The notes under the pieces were generated by a model. It was given only the letters and a program-made list of their open reading frames with translations. It was not told the DNA's origin and did not search any database. A stretch of DNA of 64,000 bases, from assembly GCF_000515115.1 (NCBI RefSeq), contig NZ_AZXF01000005.1:276004-340003 (forward strand). The letters run 5' to 3'. The DNA is from Nocardiopsis sp. CNT312 (GTDB taxonomy: Bacteria > Actinomycetota > Actinomycetes > Streptosporangiales > Streptosporangiaceae). Below, in pieces: positions 17,402 to 27,240 of the stretch. Both the position numbers and the translations under genes were made by a program. The first letter of the stretch is position 1; each line of letters begins with the position of its first letter.

Positions 17402-17557
17402 GGTGGGGGGCTCCTTAGCTCGGGAAAAGACAACGCCCTCTCCCTACCCCCCGAATACCGACAAAAGGAATAAATCGTGCGGAGTTTCACACGAAAGCCA
17501 CACTCATGTGATTCGAGTGCAATATTGCCGTTACTTTCCGCGACGCCGGGGGCGGCC

Positions 17558-17845
17558 TCAGCCCTCTTGGACCAGGTCCCCGTAGCCGGGGTTGCGCTTG
17601 AGGAAGTCACGCACGAAGGGGCAGACCGGAACCACCCTCAGGTCCCTGGCCCGGATGTCGTCGAGCGACTCCCGCACGAGTGCGCTGGCCACCCCCCGCC
17701 CCTCGAAGGCGCGCTCCACCTCCACGTGCGGGAGAGCGAGCACCCCCTCCTCGATCAGGTGGTAGGCGGAGAAGCCCACGACCCGCCCGTCGGCACTCAC
17801 CTCGTACCTGGACCGTTCCGGTACGTCGACGACGGTCAGTTCCAT
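17558..17845 (-). CDS. Small GNAT-like N-acetyltransferase (YidJ/NATD1 type)
   Basis: This 95-residue protein matches the short GNAT family typified by human NATD1 and bacterial YjdJ-like proteins. It shows FSAYHLIEEGVLALPHVEVE, then the acetyl-CoA loop FEGRGVASALVRESLDDIRA, then the invariant-looking LRVVPVCPFVRDFLKRNPGY. The role is unknown, probably small-molecule or protein acetylation. ATG 17845 lies close to the first strand. It is isolated from its neighbours. Confidence 0.87.
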   Translation of the reverse strand: MELTVVDVPERSRYEVSADGRVVGFSAYHLIEEGVLALPHVEVERAFEGRGVASALVRESLDDIRARDLRVVPVCPFVRDFLKRNPGYGDLVQEG

Positions 17846-17980
17846 GTCTCTCCCCCACTCCGGGTGCCCTCGCGCGGGCTCGGCAGGCGTGCTCGGCGAG
17901 GGGAAGCCTACTCCCGGACATACGCCGCACACACGGGGACAACGGTCCGGACCCGCACGAGAGTTCCGCCGACCACCTGG

Positions 17981-18919
17981 TCAGCGTCCGGAGAGATGGG
18001 GGTCGGTGACCCCTCCGGGGCAGGCCAGCGCCCCGATGTCCCACCCGGCGGGCTCCGCACCCGCCCGGTAGGCGCTCTCCAGGAACTCCAGGACGGTGGC
18101 ACGCGGGTCGGGCGCCTTGCGGGCCTGCGCGTAGCGCAGCAGCGCGAGGTGTCCGTGGCCGCTCTCCACCCACTCCGCCGCCGGGGGTACGAGCCCGCGC
18201 CCCGTGATCCCCTCCGGTTCGGGGGCCGTGTAGGAGTAGAAGCACGGTTCGGGGACGGTGTCGTCACCGAACCAGAAACCGGAGCTGACGACCTCCCGCG
18301 AGTAGGCCTCCCGGACCACCGGACCGGCCGACTCGGGCTGCGGAACCGGATGCGGCGAGAAGCGCGTGACCGCGATGTCGAACGTGTGCCAGAAGTGGTG
18401 CACCGGGCTGACCTTGCCGCTGAACCCGGCCGAGAACTCCTCCAGCACCAGGTTGACCTGGCTCAGGATCCGCCAGAACCGGGTGGCGTGCTCGGGGACG
18501 TACACGGCGTGCGCGTGGTCCTCCACGAACGGCCGCCCGGAGTCGGGCAGGTCGAAAGGGTGCGCGTGCCGGATGCTCCCGTCGACCCCCAGGCTGTCCA
18601 GGGCCGACTGGAGCCGCAGGTAGAACGAGGCGACGCTGTTGCCCTGGAGCGGAAAGGACACCTGGTCGCCCTCCAGGTTCGAGGCCACCAGTAGGTGGCT
18701 CACGAAGTCGAAGTCGATGGTGAAGACCGGGTTCCCGTCCACCATCCCCATCGGGCGGGTGGTGATCCCGCGCCCGGTCACGTGGTAGGGCACGTTCCAC
18801 CAGTGGTTGCGGCGGCGGCTGTGCTGGAGCCGCACCTTGCCCACGATCTGTTCGAATCGGTGCAGCGTCTGCTTGGTCTCGTTCCACTCCTCAAGCGGAA
18901 GCGGCGGGAAGAGTTCCAT
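17981..18919 (-). CDS. DUF5996 family protein
   Basis: This 312-residue protein matches a conserved family with no assigned function. It has an N-terminal PLPLEEWNETKQTLHRFEQI, a histidine-rich central HHFWHTFDIAVTRFS, and the sequence WNVPYHVTGRGITTRPM. No membrane segment or signal peptide is seen. It follows narI by 71 bp on the same strand, so it may be the last gene of the nitrate reductase transcript, though there is no functional link to nitrate. ATG 18919 directly precedes the conserved region. Confidence 0.8.
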   Translation of the reverse strand: MELFPPLPLEEWNETKQTLHRFEQIVGKVRLQHSRRRNHWWNVPYHVTGRGITTRPMGMVDGNPVFTIDFDFVSHLLVASNLEGDQVSFPLQGNSVASFYLRLQSALDSLGVDGSIRHAHPFDLPDSGRPFVEDHAHAVYVPEHATRFWRILSQVNLVLEEFSAGFSGKVSPVHHFWHTFDIAVTRFSPHPVPQPESAGPVVREAYSREVVSSGFWFGDDTVPEPCFYSYTAPEPEGITGRGLVPPAAEWVESGHGHLALLRYAQARKAPDPRATVLEFLESAYRAGAEPAGWDIGALACPGGVTDPHLSGR

Positions 18920-18990
18920 GGCGGCTGCCCTCCTGGATCCTGTGTGTCGGTGCGTGTGTGGTCGAAGGGCGGCGGCACCGTCCGGCCCGG

Positions 18991-19734
18991 TCACCAGCCC
19001 CTCCGGGAAGCCCGCTTCGCCTGGCCCCCGGCGGCCGCGTACCGGACCCGCGTGCGGTAGACGACGTAGGGGCGGAACAGGTACCCGACCGGGGCACTGA
19101 AGGCGTGCACCAGCCTGGTGAACGGAAGCAGCGCGAAGAGCGCGAACCCCACGAGGACGTGGAGCTTGTACAGCGGGTCGGCACCGGCCATGGCGGCCGC
19201 GTCCGGCCGCAGGATCCAGATCGACCGGAACCAGGGCGAGACGACGCGCCGGTAGTCCTGGGTGTGCCCGCCCGCCAGTTCCAGCCCCGCGAAGAACACC
19301 GTCATTCCCAGCCCGGTGACCAGGGCCAGGAGCAGGACCGCGTACATGAGCTTGTCGTTGCGTGTGGTCGCGCTGAAGACGGGTCCGGTGGTACGTCGCC
19401 GCCAGATGAGCAGGGCGATCCCCGCGAGCGTGCAGAAGCCGGCCACGCCCCCCAGCACCAGGGCACCCACGCGGTACACCGGGTCGGACACGCCGACCGC
19501 GCGTATCCATCCCTCCGGGACCATCAAACCCACCATGTGGCCGACGATGACCAGCAGCAGCCCGAAGTGGAACAGCGGGCTGCCGATCCGCAGGAGCCCG
19601 GACTCGTACAGCGCGGAGGAGCGGGTGGTCCAGCCGAACCGGTCGAAGCGGTACCGCCAGACCAGCCCGCCGACACAGACGACGAGGACGACGTAGGGGA
19701 GCACCCCCCACAGCAGCAGGTCGAGGGTGGTCAA
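18991..19734 (-). CDS. narI: Respiratory nitrate reductase gamma subunit
   Basis: This 247-residue b-type cytochrome anchors NarGH to the membrane and passes quinol electrons to NarH. Five hydrophobic helices are visible, beginning LLLWGVLPYVVLVVCVGGLV. Histidines in helix 2 (FHFGLLLVIVGHMVG) and in the last helix (KLHVLVGFALFALLPFTRLV) sit where heme ligands are expected. The start is TTG 19734, whose TTGA overlaps the narJ stop, so narI is translationally coupled to narJ. Confidence 0.92.
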   Translation of the reverse strand: MTTLDLLLWGVLPYVVLVVCVGGLVWRYRFDRFGWTTRSSALYESGLLRIGSPLFHFGLLLVIVGHMVGLMVPEGWIRAVGVSDPVYRVGALVLGGVAGFCTLAGIALLIWRRRTTGPVFSATTRNDKLMYAVLLLALVTGLGMTVFFAGLELAGGHTQDYRRVVSPWFRSIWILRPDAAAMAGADPLYKLHVLVGFALFALLPFTRLVHAFSAPVGYLFRPYVVYRTRVRYAAAGGQAKRASRRGW

Positions 19735-20390
19735 CGCTGCGCCCCCTCTCCGCTCCGTCCACTCACATCGGTCAGGGGCAGCGGTGTACCCGCCCCGTAG
19801 GGCTCCAGGCCCACGTCCTCGGCGGGCGGACCCTGGGCTGCCAGGCGCCGGGCACGCTCGCGGTCCCGACCGCTCCCGGGGGGCAGGGTCAGGTGGACGG
19901 CGTCCACGACGCGCGCGTAGGGCGTCCCGTGGTCGTGCAGCGCCGCCCTCAGCAGTTCCAGACCGGGGCGCAGGCGCGCGAGCAGCGCTTCGCCCGCACG
20001 GGCGTCGCCGCGCGCGGTGAACTCCAGGACCACCGCGAGGTGGTCGGGCAGCTCCCGGGCGGTCAGCTTCCAGCCCGCGGCGGTGTAGACGCCCCCGATC
20101 TCGACCAGGGCGTGCCCGCGCCGCCGCGTGGAGCCTTCGGAGTAGTAGGTCATGTGCAGGGAGCGCCGGTGGCGCAGATCGAACACGTCCACGTAGTGCT
20201 CGCACAATTCCCGTTCGGCCACGCACGCGGCGTGGTCGCAGAACTCCGCCAGCGCGGCGCGGGCCCCGCCCCGGGGCAGCTCGCCCACCGCTTGCGTGAT
20301 GCCGGGCAGATGCCCACGCCACACCTGGTCGGGGTATCCGAGCAGCAGGGATGCCGCCTGCCGGACCACCGCCTCGTCACGGCTCCTCAT
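19731..20390 (-). CDS. narJ: Nitrate reductase assembly chaperone
   Basis: This 219-residue helical protein of the NarJ/TorD family inserts the molybdenum cofactor into NarG before membrane attachment. Family features are RQAASLLLGYPDQVW at the start, the YVDVFDLRHRRSLHMTYYSE segment and GDARAGEALLARLRPGLELL. Its ATG overlaps the narH stop by four bases and its stop overlaps narI. Confidence 0.92.
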   Translation of the reverse strand: MRSRDEAVVRQAASLLLGYPDQVWRGHLPGITQAVGELPRGGARAALAEFCDHAACVAERELCEHYVDVFDLRHRRSLHMTYYSEGSTRRRGHALVEIGGVYTAAGWKLTARELPDHLAVVLEFTARGDARAGEALLARLRPGLELLRAALHDHGTPYARVVDAVHLTLPPGSGRDRERARRLAAQGPPAEDVGLEPYGAGTPLPLTDVSGRSGEGAQR

Positions 20391-22096
20391 GGTGTCTCCC
20401 CCTCCCCCGGTCCGGAGCGGCGCGGCGGGAACAGCCCCTCGGGCCGTCCATTGCCGTCCCAGTTCAGGAGGTTGACCCGGCCGCCCGGGGCGACCCGCCC
20501 CCCACTGGACTGGCGCACGCGCAGGGCGTGGAAGGTCTCCACGGACGCGGCGTCGGGGCGACCCGACGCCTCCCCGAACGGGGGCGCGCCGCCCATGCCC
20601 CCCATCCCCGGGCCGCCCTCGAAGTCGAGGGAGCAGCCGATCTCGTCGATCGCTCCGGCGTCGGCCTCGTCCACCCCGAAGGCGGTCGGGACGACGTAGC
20701 GCTCGTCGTACTTGGCGATGGCCAGAAGCCGGTACATGTCCTCGATCTCGTCACCGGTCATCCCCACCTCCCCGGCGATCGACGCGTCGCACTCCTGGCC
20801 GAGGTTGATCCGGCGCATGTGGGAGCGCATGGCCGCGAGCCTGCGCAGCACGCGCCGCACCGGTTCGGGGTCGCCCGCCGAGAACAGCTCCGCCAGGTAC
20901 TCGACCGGGATGCGCAGCGTGTCGATCGCGCCGAAGAGGTTGCCCGCCTCCTCGCCGTCGTGCCCGGTCGAGGTCAGCGAGTCGACCACCGGGGACAGCG
21001 GCGGCACGTACCAGACCATCGGCATCGTCCGGTATTCCGGGTGCAGCGGCAGAGCTACCCGGAAGCGCTTGGCCAGGGCCAGGACCGGAGAGCGTGCCGC
21101 GGAGTCGACCCAGCGCCCGGGGATACCGTCCCGCCGCGCCTTGTCACGCACGGCCGGGTCGTTCGGGTCGAGGAGGACGTCGAGCTGCGCCTCGTACAGG
21201 TCGGTGTCGTCCTCCACCGACGCGGCCTCGGCGACCCGGTCGGCGTCGTAGAGAACCACGCCCAGGTACCGCAGCCGGCCCACGCACGTCTCCGAGCAGA
21301 TGGTGGGCATGCCCACCTCCACCCGCGGATAGCAGAACGTGCACTTCTCGGCCTTGCCGGTCTTGTGGTTGAAGTAGATCTTCTTGTACGGGCAGCCGGT
21401 GACGCACGTGCGCCAGCCCCGGCAGCGGTCCTGGTCGACGAGGACGATGCCGTCCTCGGCCCGCTTGTACAGGGCGCCACTGGGGCAGGCGGCCACACAC
21501 GACGGGTTCAGGCAGTGCTCGCAGATCCGCGGCAGGTAGAACATGAAGGTCTCCTCGAAGGAGAAGCGCACCTTCTCCCCCAGGCGCCGCACGATCGGGT
21601 CATGGCGGGCCAGTTCCGGACCGCCGCCCAGGTCGTCGTCCCAGTTCGCGCTCCAGGTGACCGCCATGGGTTCGCCGGTGAGCACCGACCTGGGCGTGGC
21701 CACCGGGAAGTCCTCGCCCAGCGGGGCGTTGAACAGGGTCTCGTAGTCGTAGGTCCAGGGCTCGTAGTAGTCCTGCATGGAGGGCATCACCGGGTTGGCG
21801 AAGATCGTGGCGAGCCGTTTGAGTCTCCCGCCCGCCCGCGGCACCAAACGTCCTCCCGGTTTGCGCACCCAGCCGCCCTTCCACCGATCCTGGTCCTGGT
21901 AGGTGCGCGGGTACCCCTGGCCCGGCCGGGTCTCCACGTTGTTGAACCAGGCGTACTCGACCCCGCTGCGGTTGGTCCAGGCCTGCTTGCAGGTGACCGA
22001 ACACGTGTGGCAGCCGATGCACTTGTCCAGGTTCATCACCATGGCCACCTGTGCCATGACCCGTCCGATCGGCCGCCGCGCCTCGCCGTCGCCCAT
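20387..22096 (-). CDS. narH: Respiratory nitrate reductase beta subunit
   Basis: This 569-residue iron-sulfur subunit relays electrons from NarI to NarG. Four cysteine clusters are visible: CIGCHTCSVTC near residue 25, CEHCLNPSCVAACP, CRGWRTCVTGCP and CTFCYPR...CSETCVGR. The tryptophan in CRGWRTC replaces one cysteine, as in known NarH, where this cluster is 3Fe-4S. ATG 22096 shares one base with the narG stop (TGATG). The C-terminal tail is longer and glycine-rich (GGPGMGGMGGAPPFGEASG). Confidence 0.95.
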   Translation of the reverse strand: MGDGEARRPIGRVMAQVAMVMNLDKCIGCHTCSVTCKQAWTNRSGVEYAWFNNVETRPGQGYPRTYQDQDRWKGGWVRKPGGRLVPRAGGRLKRLATIFANPVMPSMQDYYEPWTYDYETLFNAPLGEDFPVATPRSVLTGEPMAVTWSANWDDDLGGGPELARHDPIVRRLGEKVRFSFEETFMFYLPRICEHCLNPSCVAACPSGALYKRAEDGIVLVDQDRCRGWRTCVTGCPYKKIYFNHKTGKAEKCTFCYPRVEVGMPTICSETCVGRLRYLGVVLYDADRVAEAASVEDDTDLYEAQLDVLLDPNDPAVRDKARRDGIPGRWVDSAARSPVLALAKRFRVALPLHPEYRTMPMVWYVPPLSPVVDSLTSTGHDGEEAGNLFGAIDTLRIPVEYLAELFSAGDPEPVRRVLRRLAAMRSHMRRINLGQECDASIAGEVGMTGDEIEDMYRLLAIAKYDERYVVPTAFGVDEADAGAIDEIGCSLDFEGGPGMGGMGGAPPFGEASGRPDAASVETFHALRVRQSSGGRVAPGGRVNLLNWDGNGRPEGLFPPRRSGPGEGETP

Positions 22097-25000
22097 CAGT
22101 AGCGCACCTCCGCCGTCCGCTTGCGCACGACCGTGACCTCGTCGCGCTGGTTTCCGGTCGGTCCGAGGTAGTCGACGGCGTAGCTGAACTGCGCGTACCC
22201 GCCGATGAGGTGGGTGGGTTTGACGAGCAGGCGGGTGAGCGAATTGTGGGTGCCTCCCCGGGTTCCGGTGGTCTCGGTGAGGGGCACGTCGATGACACGT
22301 TCCTGCGCGTGGTGCATGTAGACCGTCCCGGTGGGCATGCGGTGGGAGACCACCAGCCGGGCGGCGACCACGCCGTTGCGGTTGACCGCCTCCACCCAGT
22401 CGTTGTCGCGGGCGCCGATGGCCCCGGCGTCGGCGACGCTCATCCAGAGGGTGGGGCCGCCGCGGGAGAGGGTCTGGAGCAGCAGGTTGTCCTGGTACTC
22501 GGAGTGGATCGACCACTTGGAGTGCGGTGTCAGATAGCGCACGACGACCTCGCGCTCCCCCCGCGGACCGATGCGGGGCTCTCCGAACAGGCGGTGGATG
22601 TCGAGCGGAGGCCGGTACACGGGCAGGGCCTCCCCGAACTCGTGCATCCAGTCGTGGTCGAGGTAGAAGTGCTGGCGCCCGGTGAGGGTGTGCCAGGGCT
22701 TGTCGTGCTCCAGGTTGATGGTGAAGGGCGAGTAACGGCGGTCGGCGGCCGCCTTTCCCGACCACTCCGGGCTGGTGCCCAGGGGGGTGGGACCGCCGCG
22801 GGCGTCGTCGAAGACCACCCGGCGCGCGGCGGCGTGGTGGATCAGTTCGTCCATGTCGGTACCGGTCCGCTCGGCCAGGCGCTCGAACCCCTGCGCGGCC
22901 AGGCGGCCGTTGCTGGTCCCCGACAGGGCGAGGATCGCCTCACACACCTTGACGTCGGTGTCCAGGGACGGCCGCCCCTCGGCGACTCCGCCGCGCACGG
23001 CCCCGTTGCGCCGACGCAGCCACTCCACCTCCTCGTCGGGGGTGAAGGAGACGCCCCTGACCGGCAGCCCCCCGCCCTCCGCGAGCGGGCCGAGCGCCGC
23101 CATCTTCTGCGCGACGGCGGAGTAGTCGCGGCGCACCGCGACGATGGCGGGCATGCTCCGGCCGGGGACGGGGCGCTCCCCCTCGGCCTTCCAGTCGAGG
23201 GGGACCCCGCGCGGCTGGGCCATCTCCCCGGGAGTGTCGTGCCCGTGGGGCACGGCGACCAGGTCGGTGACCTCGCCCAGCCGGTCGGCTGCCAGGGCGC
23301 TGAACGCCCTGGCCAGGCCGTGGAAGGCCTCGAAGTCGGAACGGGTCTCCCACGGCGGGTCGATGGCCGGGTTGAAGGCGTGCACGAAGGGGTGCATGTC
23401 CGTGCTGGACAGGTCGTGCTTCTCGTACCAGGTGGCGGCGGGCAGCACGATGTCGGAGAGCAGTGTGGTGCTGGTCATCCGGAAGTCCAGGGACAGCAGC
23501 AGGTCGAGTTTGCCCTCGGGGACCTCCTCACGCCAGTCCACCTCGCCCGGCCGGTGCTCGGGGCCGGCGGGTTCGGCGCGCAGGTTCGCGCGGGTGCCCA
23601 GCAGGTGCTTGAGGAAGTACTCGTTGCCCTTGGCCGAGGAGCCCAGCAGGTTGGAGCGCCACACGGTGAGTACACGCGGCCAGTTCTCCGGGGCGTCGGG
23701 GTCCTCGGCGGCGAAGCGCAGCGTGCCGTCGGCGAGCCGGTCGGCGACGTAGTGCCCGGGGTCCTGTCCGTGCTCCTCGGCCTCACGGCCCAGCAGGATC
23801 GGATTGCGGTCGAAGGTGGGGGAGGACGGCATCCACCCCATACGGGCGGAGGCGGCGACCAGGTCGGCCGTATGCTTGCCACGCACCCGGCCCGGGCCGA
23901 GCGGGGAGGCCAGGGCATCCGCCCGGTAGGTGTCGTAGCGCCACTGGTCGGTGTGGGTGTACCAGTAGGCGGTCCCGGCCATGAAGCGCGGCGGGCGGGA
24001 CCAGTCCATCGCCGAGGCGTAGGCCGCCCACCCGGTGGAGGTGCGGCACTTCTCCTGGCCCACGTAGTGCGCCCAGCCGCCGCCGTTGACGCCCTGGCAG
24101 CCGGTGAGCAGCAGCAGGGACAGGAACGCGCGGTAGGCGTTCTCCCCGTGGAACCACTGGTTGGTGCCGGCTCCGAGCACGATCATGGCCCGGCCGCCGC
24201 TGGCCTCGGCGGTGTCGGCGAACTCGCGCGCGATGCGCGCGGCCCGCCCGGCGGGCACGGAGGTGAGCCGCTCCTGCCACGCGGGGGTGTAGGGGGCGTC
24301 GGCGTCGCCGTACCCGGAGGGCCAGTGGCCGGGCAGGTCCGGCCGCCCCACCCCGTACTGGGCGAGGAGGAGGTCGAAGACGGTGGTGACGCGGCGGCCC
24401 GCCACACGGCGGACCGGTACGCCCCTGGTCACTGCGGCGCCCGCTCCGGAGGGCGCGTCGAAGCGGGTGAGCGCCACCTCGGCGGTCTCGCCGCCCGGCT
24501 CGTACAGGGTCAGTTCGGGGACGCGCCCCTCCAACCGCAGGTTCCACCTGCCGAGCCCCGCCTCGCCCCAGCGGTCTCCGAGGGTTCCGTTGGGCACCGC
24601 GGGGGCGTCCTCCCCCTGCGGCCACAGGACCGGCTTCCACTCGGCGTTGGCGGCGGCCGTGTGCTCGGGCAGGTCGGCTGCGGTCAGGAACTTGCCGGGG
24701 ACCGTCAGGCCGTCGCGCTCCTCCAGCGCCACCAGGAACGGCAGGTCGGTGTAGGAGCGCACGTACTCGGTGAACCGGGCTGTGGGGGCGTCGACGAACC
24801 GCTCCTTGAGGATGACGTGCCCCATCGCCATCGCCAGGGCACCGTCCGTGCCGGGGTGGGGGGCAAGCCACTCGTCAGCGAACTTGGTGGCGTCGCTGTA
24901 GTCGGGCGAGACCACGACGACCTTCTGCCCCCGGTATCGGGCCTCGGCCATCCAGTGGGCATCGGGGGTGCGGGTGACGGGGACGTTGGAACCCCAGAGC

Positions 25001-25779
25001 ACCAGGTAGGCGGCGTCCCACCAGTCACCGGACTCGGGGACGTCGGTCTGGTCGCCAAACACCTGCGGTGAGGCCACCGGCAGGTCGGCGTACCAGTCGT
25101 AGAACGACAGCATGGAGCCGCCGATCAGGTGGACGAAGCGGGCACCCACACCGTGGGAGACCATCGACATGGCGGGGATCGGGGAGAACCCGGCGACACG
25201 GTCGGGGCCGTAGGCGCCGATGGTGTGCACGTGGGCGGCGGCGGCGATCTCCAGGGCCTCGTCCCAGGTGATGCGTACCAGGCCGCCCTTGCCGCGGGCG
25301 CGCTGGTAGCGGCGGCGCCGCTCGGGGTCGGCGGTGATCTCCGCCCACGCCGCGACCGGATCGCCCAGCCGCTCCCGTGCCTCGCGGTACATCTCCACCA
25401 GGACGCCACGCGCATAGGGGAAACGCACCCGGGTCGGAGCATAGGTGTACCAGGAGAACGCGGCTCCGCGCGGACAGCCGCGCGGTTCGTACTCCGGTCG
25501 GTCCGGTCCCACGGACGGATAATCGGTCGCCTGTGTCTCCCAGGTGATGATCCCGTCTTTGACATAGACATTCCAAGAACACGACCCGGTGCAATTGACG
25601 CCGTGCGTGGAACGGACCACGCGATCGTGGCTCCAGCGGTCCCGGTAGAAGACGTCCCCTTCACTTCCCCCCTGTCTGACCTGTGCCCGGGTTCCGTCAA
25701 GGGGCTCGGAGCGCGTCAAGTACGAGCCCATGCGCAAAAGCGCCTCACCCGCACCTCTGCCCCTTTTTTGCGCCACCAT
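22096..25779 (-). CDS. narG: Respiratory nitrate reductase alpha subunit
   Basis: This 1,227-residue catalytic subunit binds molybdo-bis(pyranopterin guanine dinucleotide) and reduces nitrate to nitrite on the cytoplasmic side. Near the N-terminus HGVNCTGSCSWNVYVKDGII gives His59, Cys63 and Cys67 of the FS0 cluster (histidine-ligated in NarG), with a further cysteine in GCPRGAAFSWY. Conserved cofactor segments such as YDWYADLPVASPQVFGDQTD and VLGAGTNQWFHGENAYRAF are present. ATG 25779 is preferred because an upstream alternative adds about 20 atypical residues. It is the first gene of narGHJI, whose overlaps indicate a single transcript. The divergent upstream side holds a narK relic. Confidence 0.95.
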   Translation of the reverse strand: MVAQKRGRGAGEALLRMGSYLTRSEPLDGTRAQVRQGGSEGDVFYRDRWSHDRVVRSTHGVNCTGSCSWNVYVKDGIITWETQATDYPSVGPDRPEYEPRGCPRGAAFSWYTYAPTRVRFPYARGVLVEMYREARERLGDPVAAWAEITADPERRRRYQRARGKGGLVRITWDEALEIAAAAHVHTIGAYGPDRVAGFSPIPAMSMVSHGVGARFVHLIGGSMLSFYDWYADLPVASPQVFGDQTDVPESGDWWDAAYLVLWGSNVPVTRTPDAHWMAEARYRGQKVVVVSPDYSDATKFADEWLAPHPGTDGALAMAMGHVILKERFVDAPTARFTEYVRSYTDLPFLVALEERDGLTVPGKFLTAADLPEHTAAANAEWKPVLWPQGEDAPAVPNGTLGDRWGEAGLGRWNLRLEGRVPELTLYEPGGETAEVALTRFDAPSGAGAAVTRGVPVRRVAGRRVTTVFDLLLAQYGVGRPDLPGHWPSGYGDADAPYTPAWQERLTSVPAGRAARIAREFADTAEASGGRAMIVLGAGTNQWFHGENAYRAFLSLLLLTGCQGVNGGGWAHYVGQEKCRTSTGWAAYASAMDWSRPPRFMAGTAYWYTHTDQWRYDTYRADALASPLGPGRVRGKHTADLVAASARMGWMPSSPTFDRNPILLGREAEEHGQDPGHYVADRLADGTLRFAAEDPDAPENWPRVLTVWRSNLLGSSAKGNEYFLKHLLGTRANLRAEPAGPEHRPGEVDWREEVPEGKLDLLLSLDFRMTSTTLLSDIVLPAATWYEKHDLSSTDMHPFVHAFNPAIDPPWETRSDFEAFHGLARAFSALAADRLGEVTDLVAVPHGHDTPGEMAQPRGVPLDWKAEGERPVPGRSMPAIVAVRRDYSAVAQKMAALGPLAEGGGLPVRGVSFTPDEEVEWLRRRNGAVRGGVAEGRPSLDTDVKVCEAILALSGTSNGRLAAQGFERLAERTGTDMDELIHHAAARRVVFDDARGGPTPLGTSPEWSGKAAADRRYSPFTINLEHDKPWHTLTGRQHFYLDHDWMHEFGEALPVYRPPLDIHRLFGEPRIGPRGEREVVVRYLTPHSKWSIHSEYQDNLLLQTLSRGGPTLWMSVADAGAIGARDNDWVEAVNRNGVVAARLVVSHRMPTGTVYMHHAQERVIDVPLTETTGTRGGTHNSLTRLLVKPTHLIGGYAQFSYAVDYLGPTGNQRDEVTVVRKRTAEVRY

Positions 25780-26002
25780 TGCACCCCGTTCACCGTTACA
25801 TGGATCAGCCCGGACGCGCCAAGGTCCAACTCCCACCACATTCCGTTAATGAATATGCCTGAAACGGCACGGATGTCACGTATCCCACTCCGCATCGGGC
25901 GACAATCGCCCCGAACCCGCCTTGAGGGGAGACTCCGGCGGAAACAGCGGCACGGCAGCGGACGCCCCTGGCCCGGATAACGGGGACCAACCTCGTCCTG
26001 GC

Positions 26003-26373
26003 CGCAGCGGCATCCTCTCTGACCGGATCGGGCCGGTGAAGACGCGCCTGGCGTCGTTCCTCGGCTCGCCGCGGTGCTGGCCCTGCACCCGCCCGCGGAG
26101 TTCCCCGCGGGCACCGCGTCCGCGCTCACCGCCGTCTCGCTGGGCCTGGGCAACGGCGATGGGTTCGCACTCGTGGCCCAGCTGGTGGAGCCGCCCCGGA
26201 TGGGGACCGTGACCGGCCTGGCCGGCGCGGCGGGCGGCCTCGACGGCTCCTTCACGCCCCTGCTCGCGGATGTGGTCTACCAGGCCACCGGTGCCTACAC
26301 GCCCGGGTGCGTGCTGCTGGCGCTCATCGCCCTGGCGGTGGGCCCGTACTCCGTGCGCGCCTTCCGGAGCTGA
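26003..26373 (+). pseudogene. NarK-type nitrate/nitrite transporter, 3' remnant
   Basis: Two adjacent frames together resemble the C-terminal third of an MFS NarK protein. The first, to about 26075, reads SGILSDRIGPVKTRLASFLG. The second, 26074-26373, reads EFPAGTASALTAVSLGLGNG, DGFALVAQLVEPPRMGTVTG, LAGAAGGLDGSF and so on. A single frameshift separates them and the first two thirds of the gene are missing. It is divergent from narG, so nitrate import must depend on another locus or on narK elsewhere. Confidence 0.72.
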
Positions 26374-26394
26374 CCGCCCAGCCCCTCAGGGGGA

Positions 26395-27123
26395 TCAGCC
26401 CTGCCTGACGTCCCGGGCCCGGACCAGTGCGGCCGACCGGTTGCCCACCTTGACCCGCTCCAGCGCGCGCACCCCCTCGGGCAGGTCGACCCGGCGCGTG
26501 CGTGCCGTCACCACCACCACAGCGTGGCCGGGCAGGACCCGGCCGAGCGAGGTGAGCAGGCCGCCCACCGGGTCCTCCTCGGGTACACCGCCGGACCAGC
26601 GGGTCAGTTCGCCGTAGGGCACGTCGGTGACGACCAGGTCGGAGTCCACCGGCTCCCGCAGTGAGAACACGTCGGCCACCGCGGACTCGTGCGGCAGGTC
26701 GCCCCCGGCCGCGGCCAGGCCGGCGGCGAGACCGGCCGCCACCTCGGCCCGCTCGACGAACTCCACCCGGCCGAAGTCGCGCGCCGACCGGCGCAGCTCG
26801 GCCTCCCGTTCTGCCAGGCCCGAGGCGGTCAGCAGAGCGAGGTTGCGCCTGGCCAGGTCGACCGCGTCGGCGGCCACGTCCGACACCCGCACGTGGGAGA
26901 GCGCGTCGCGGTGGAGCAGCCCCAGCACGGTGGCCAGGTAGCCGCTGCCGCAGCAGGGGTCCCACAGGCGCACGGGGGCCTCGTAGACGTGGGCCAGCGC
27001 CCGCTGGAGGAGCTCGCTGGCCAGCCGCACCGGGAACCCGGGGAAACCCGGCGCGGAGCGGAGCACCTGCCCGCTCGCCAGCGCCGAGTGGTCCGCCCGC
27101 TCGGTGGCGTACCGATAGCCCAA
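26395..27123 (-). CDS. AviRa-like rRNA methyltransferase
   Basis: This 242-residue class I SAM-dependent methyltransferase resembles AviRa, the 23S rRNA guanosine N-methyltransferase of avilamycin producers. Shared features are LRSAPGFPGFPVRLASELLQ at about residues 21-40, the SAM-binding motif LWDPCCGSGYLATVLGLLHR, the acidic strand VRVSDVAADAVDLARRNL, and the catalytic-type DLVVTDVPYGELTRW. TTG 27123 is chosen because it precedes GYRYATERADHSALASG, the conserved N-terminus, and a GGGAGG ribosome site is nearby. It may give intrinsic orthosomycin resistance; that is inference. Confidence 0.8.
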   Translation of the reverse strand: MGYRYATERADHSALASGQVLRSAPGFPGFPVRLASELLQRALAHVYEAPVRLWDPCCGSGYLATVLGLLHRDALSHVRVSDVAADAVDLARRNLALLTASGLAEREAELRRSARDFGRVEFVERAEVAAGLAAGLAAAGGDLPHESAVADVFSLREPVDSDLVVTDVPYGELTRWSGGVPEEDPVGGLLTSLGRVLPGHAVVVVTARTRRVDLPEGVRALERVKVGNRSAALVRARDVRQG

Positions 27124-27240
27124 CGTGCCGTCATCCTCCCGCGCCCAGTGCTGTCTCCTACGGCGATGATCTTCCCCGTCCGAGGAATTCCACCCACAAC
27201 GACAGGAGCCCGGCACCTCGCGGTACCGGGCTCCCTCAGC

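Noticed and set aside
22210..25071. Plus-strand open frame of more than 900 codons opposite narG
   Set aside because: narG on the minus strand has clear motifs over the same bases. The opposite frame is compositionally biased and has no recognisable protein.
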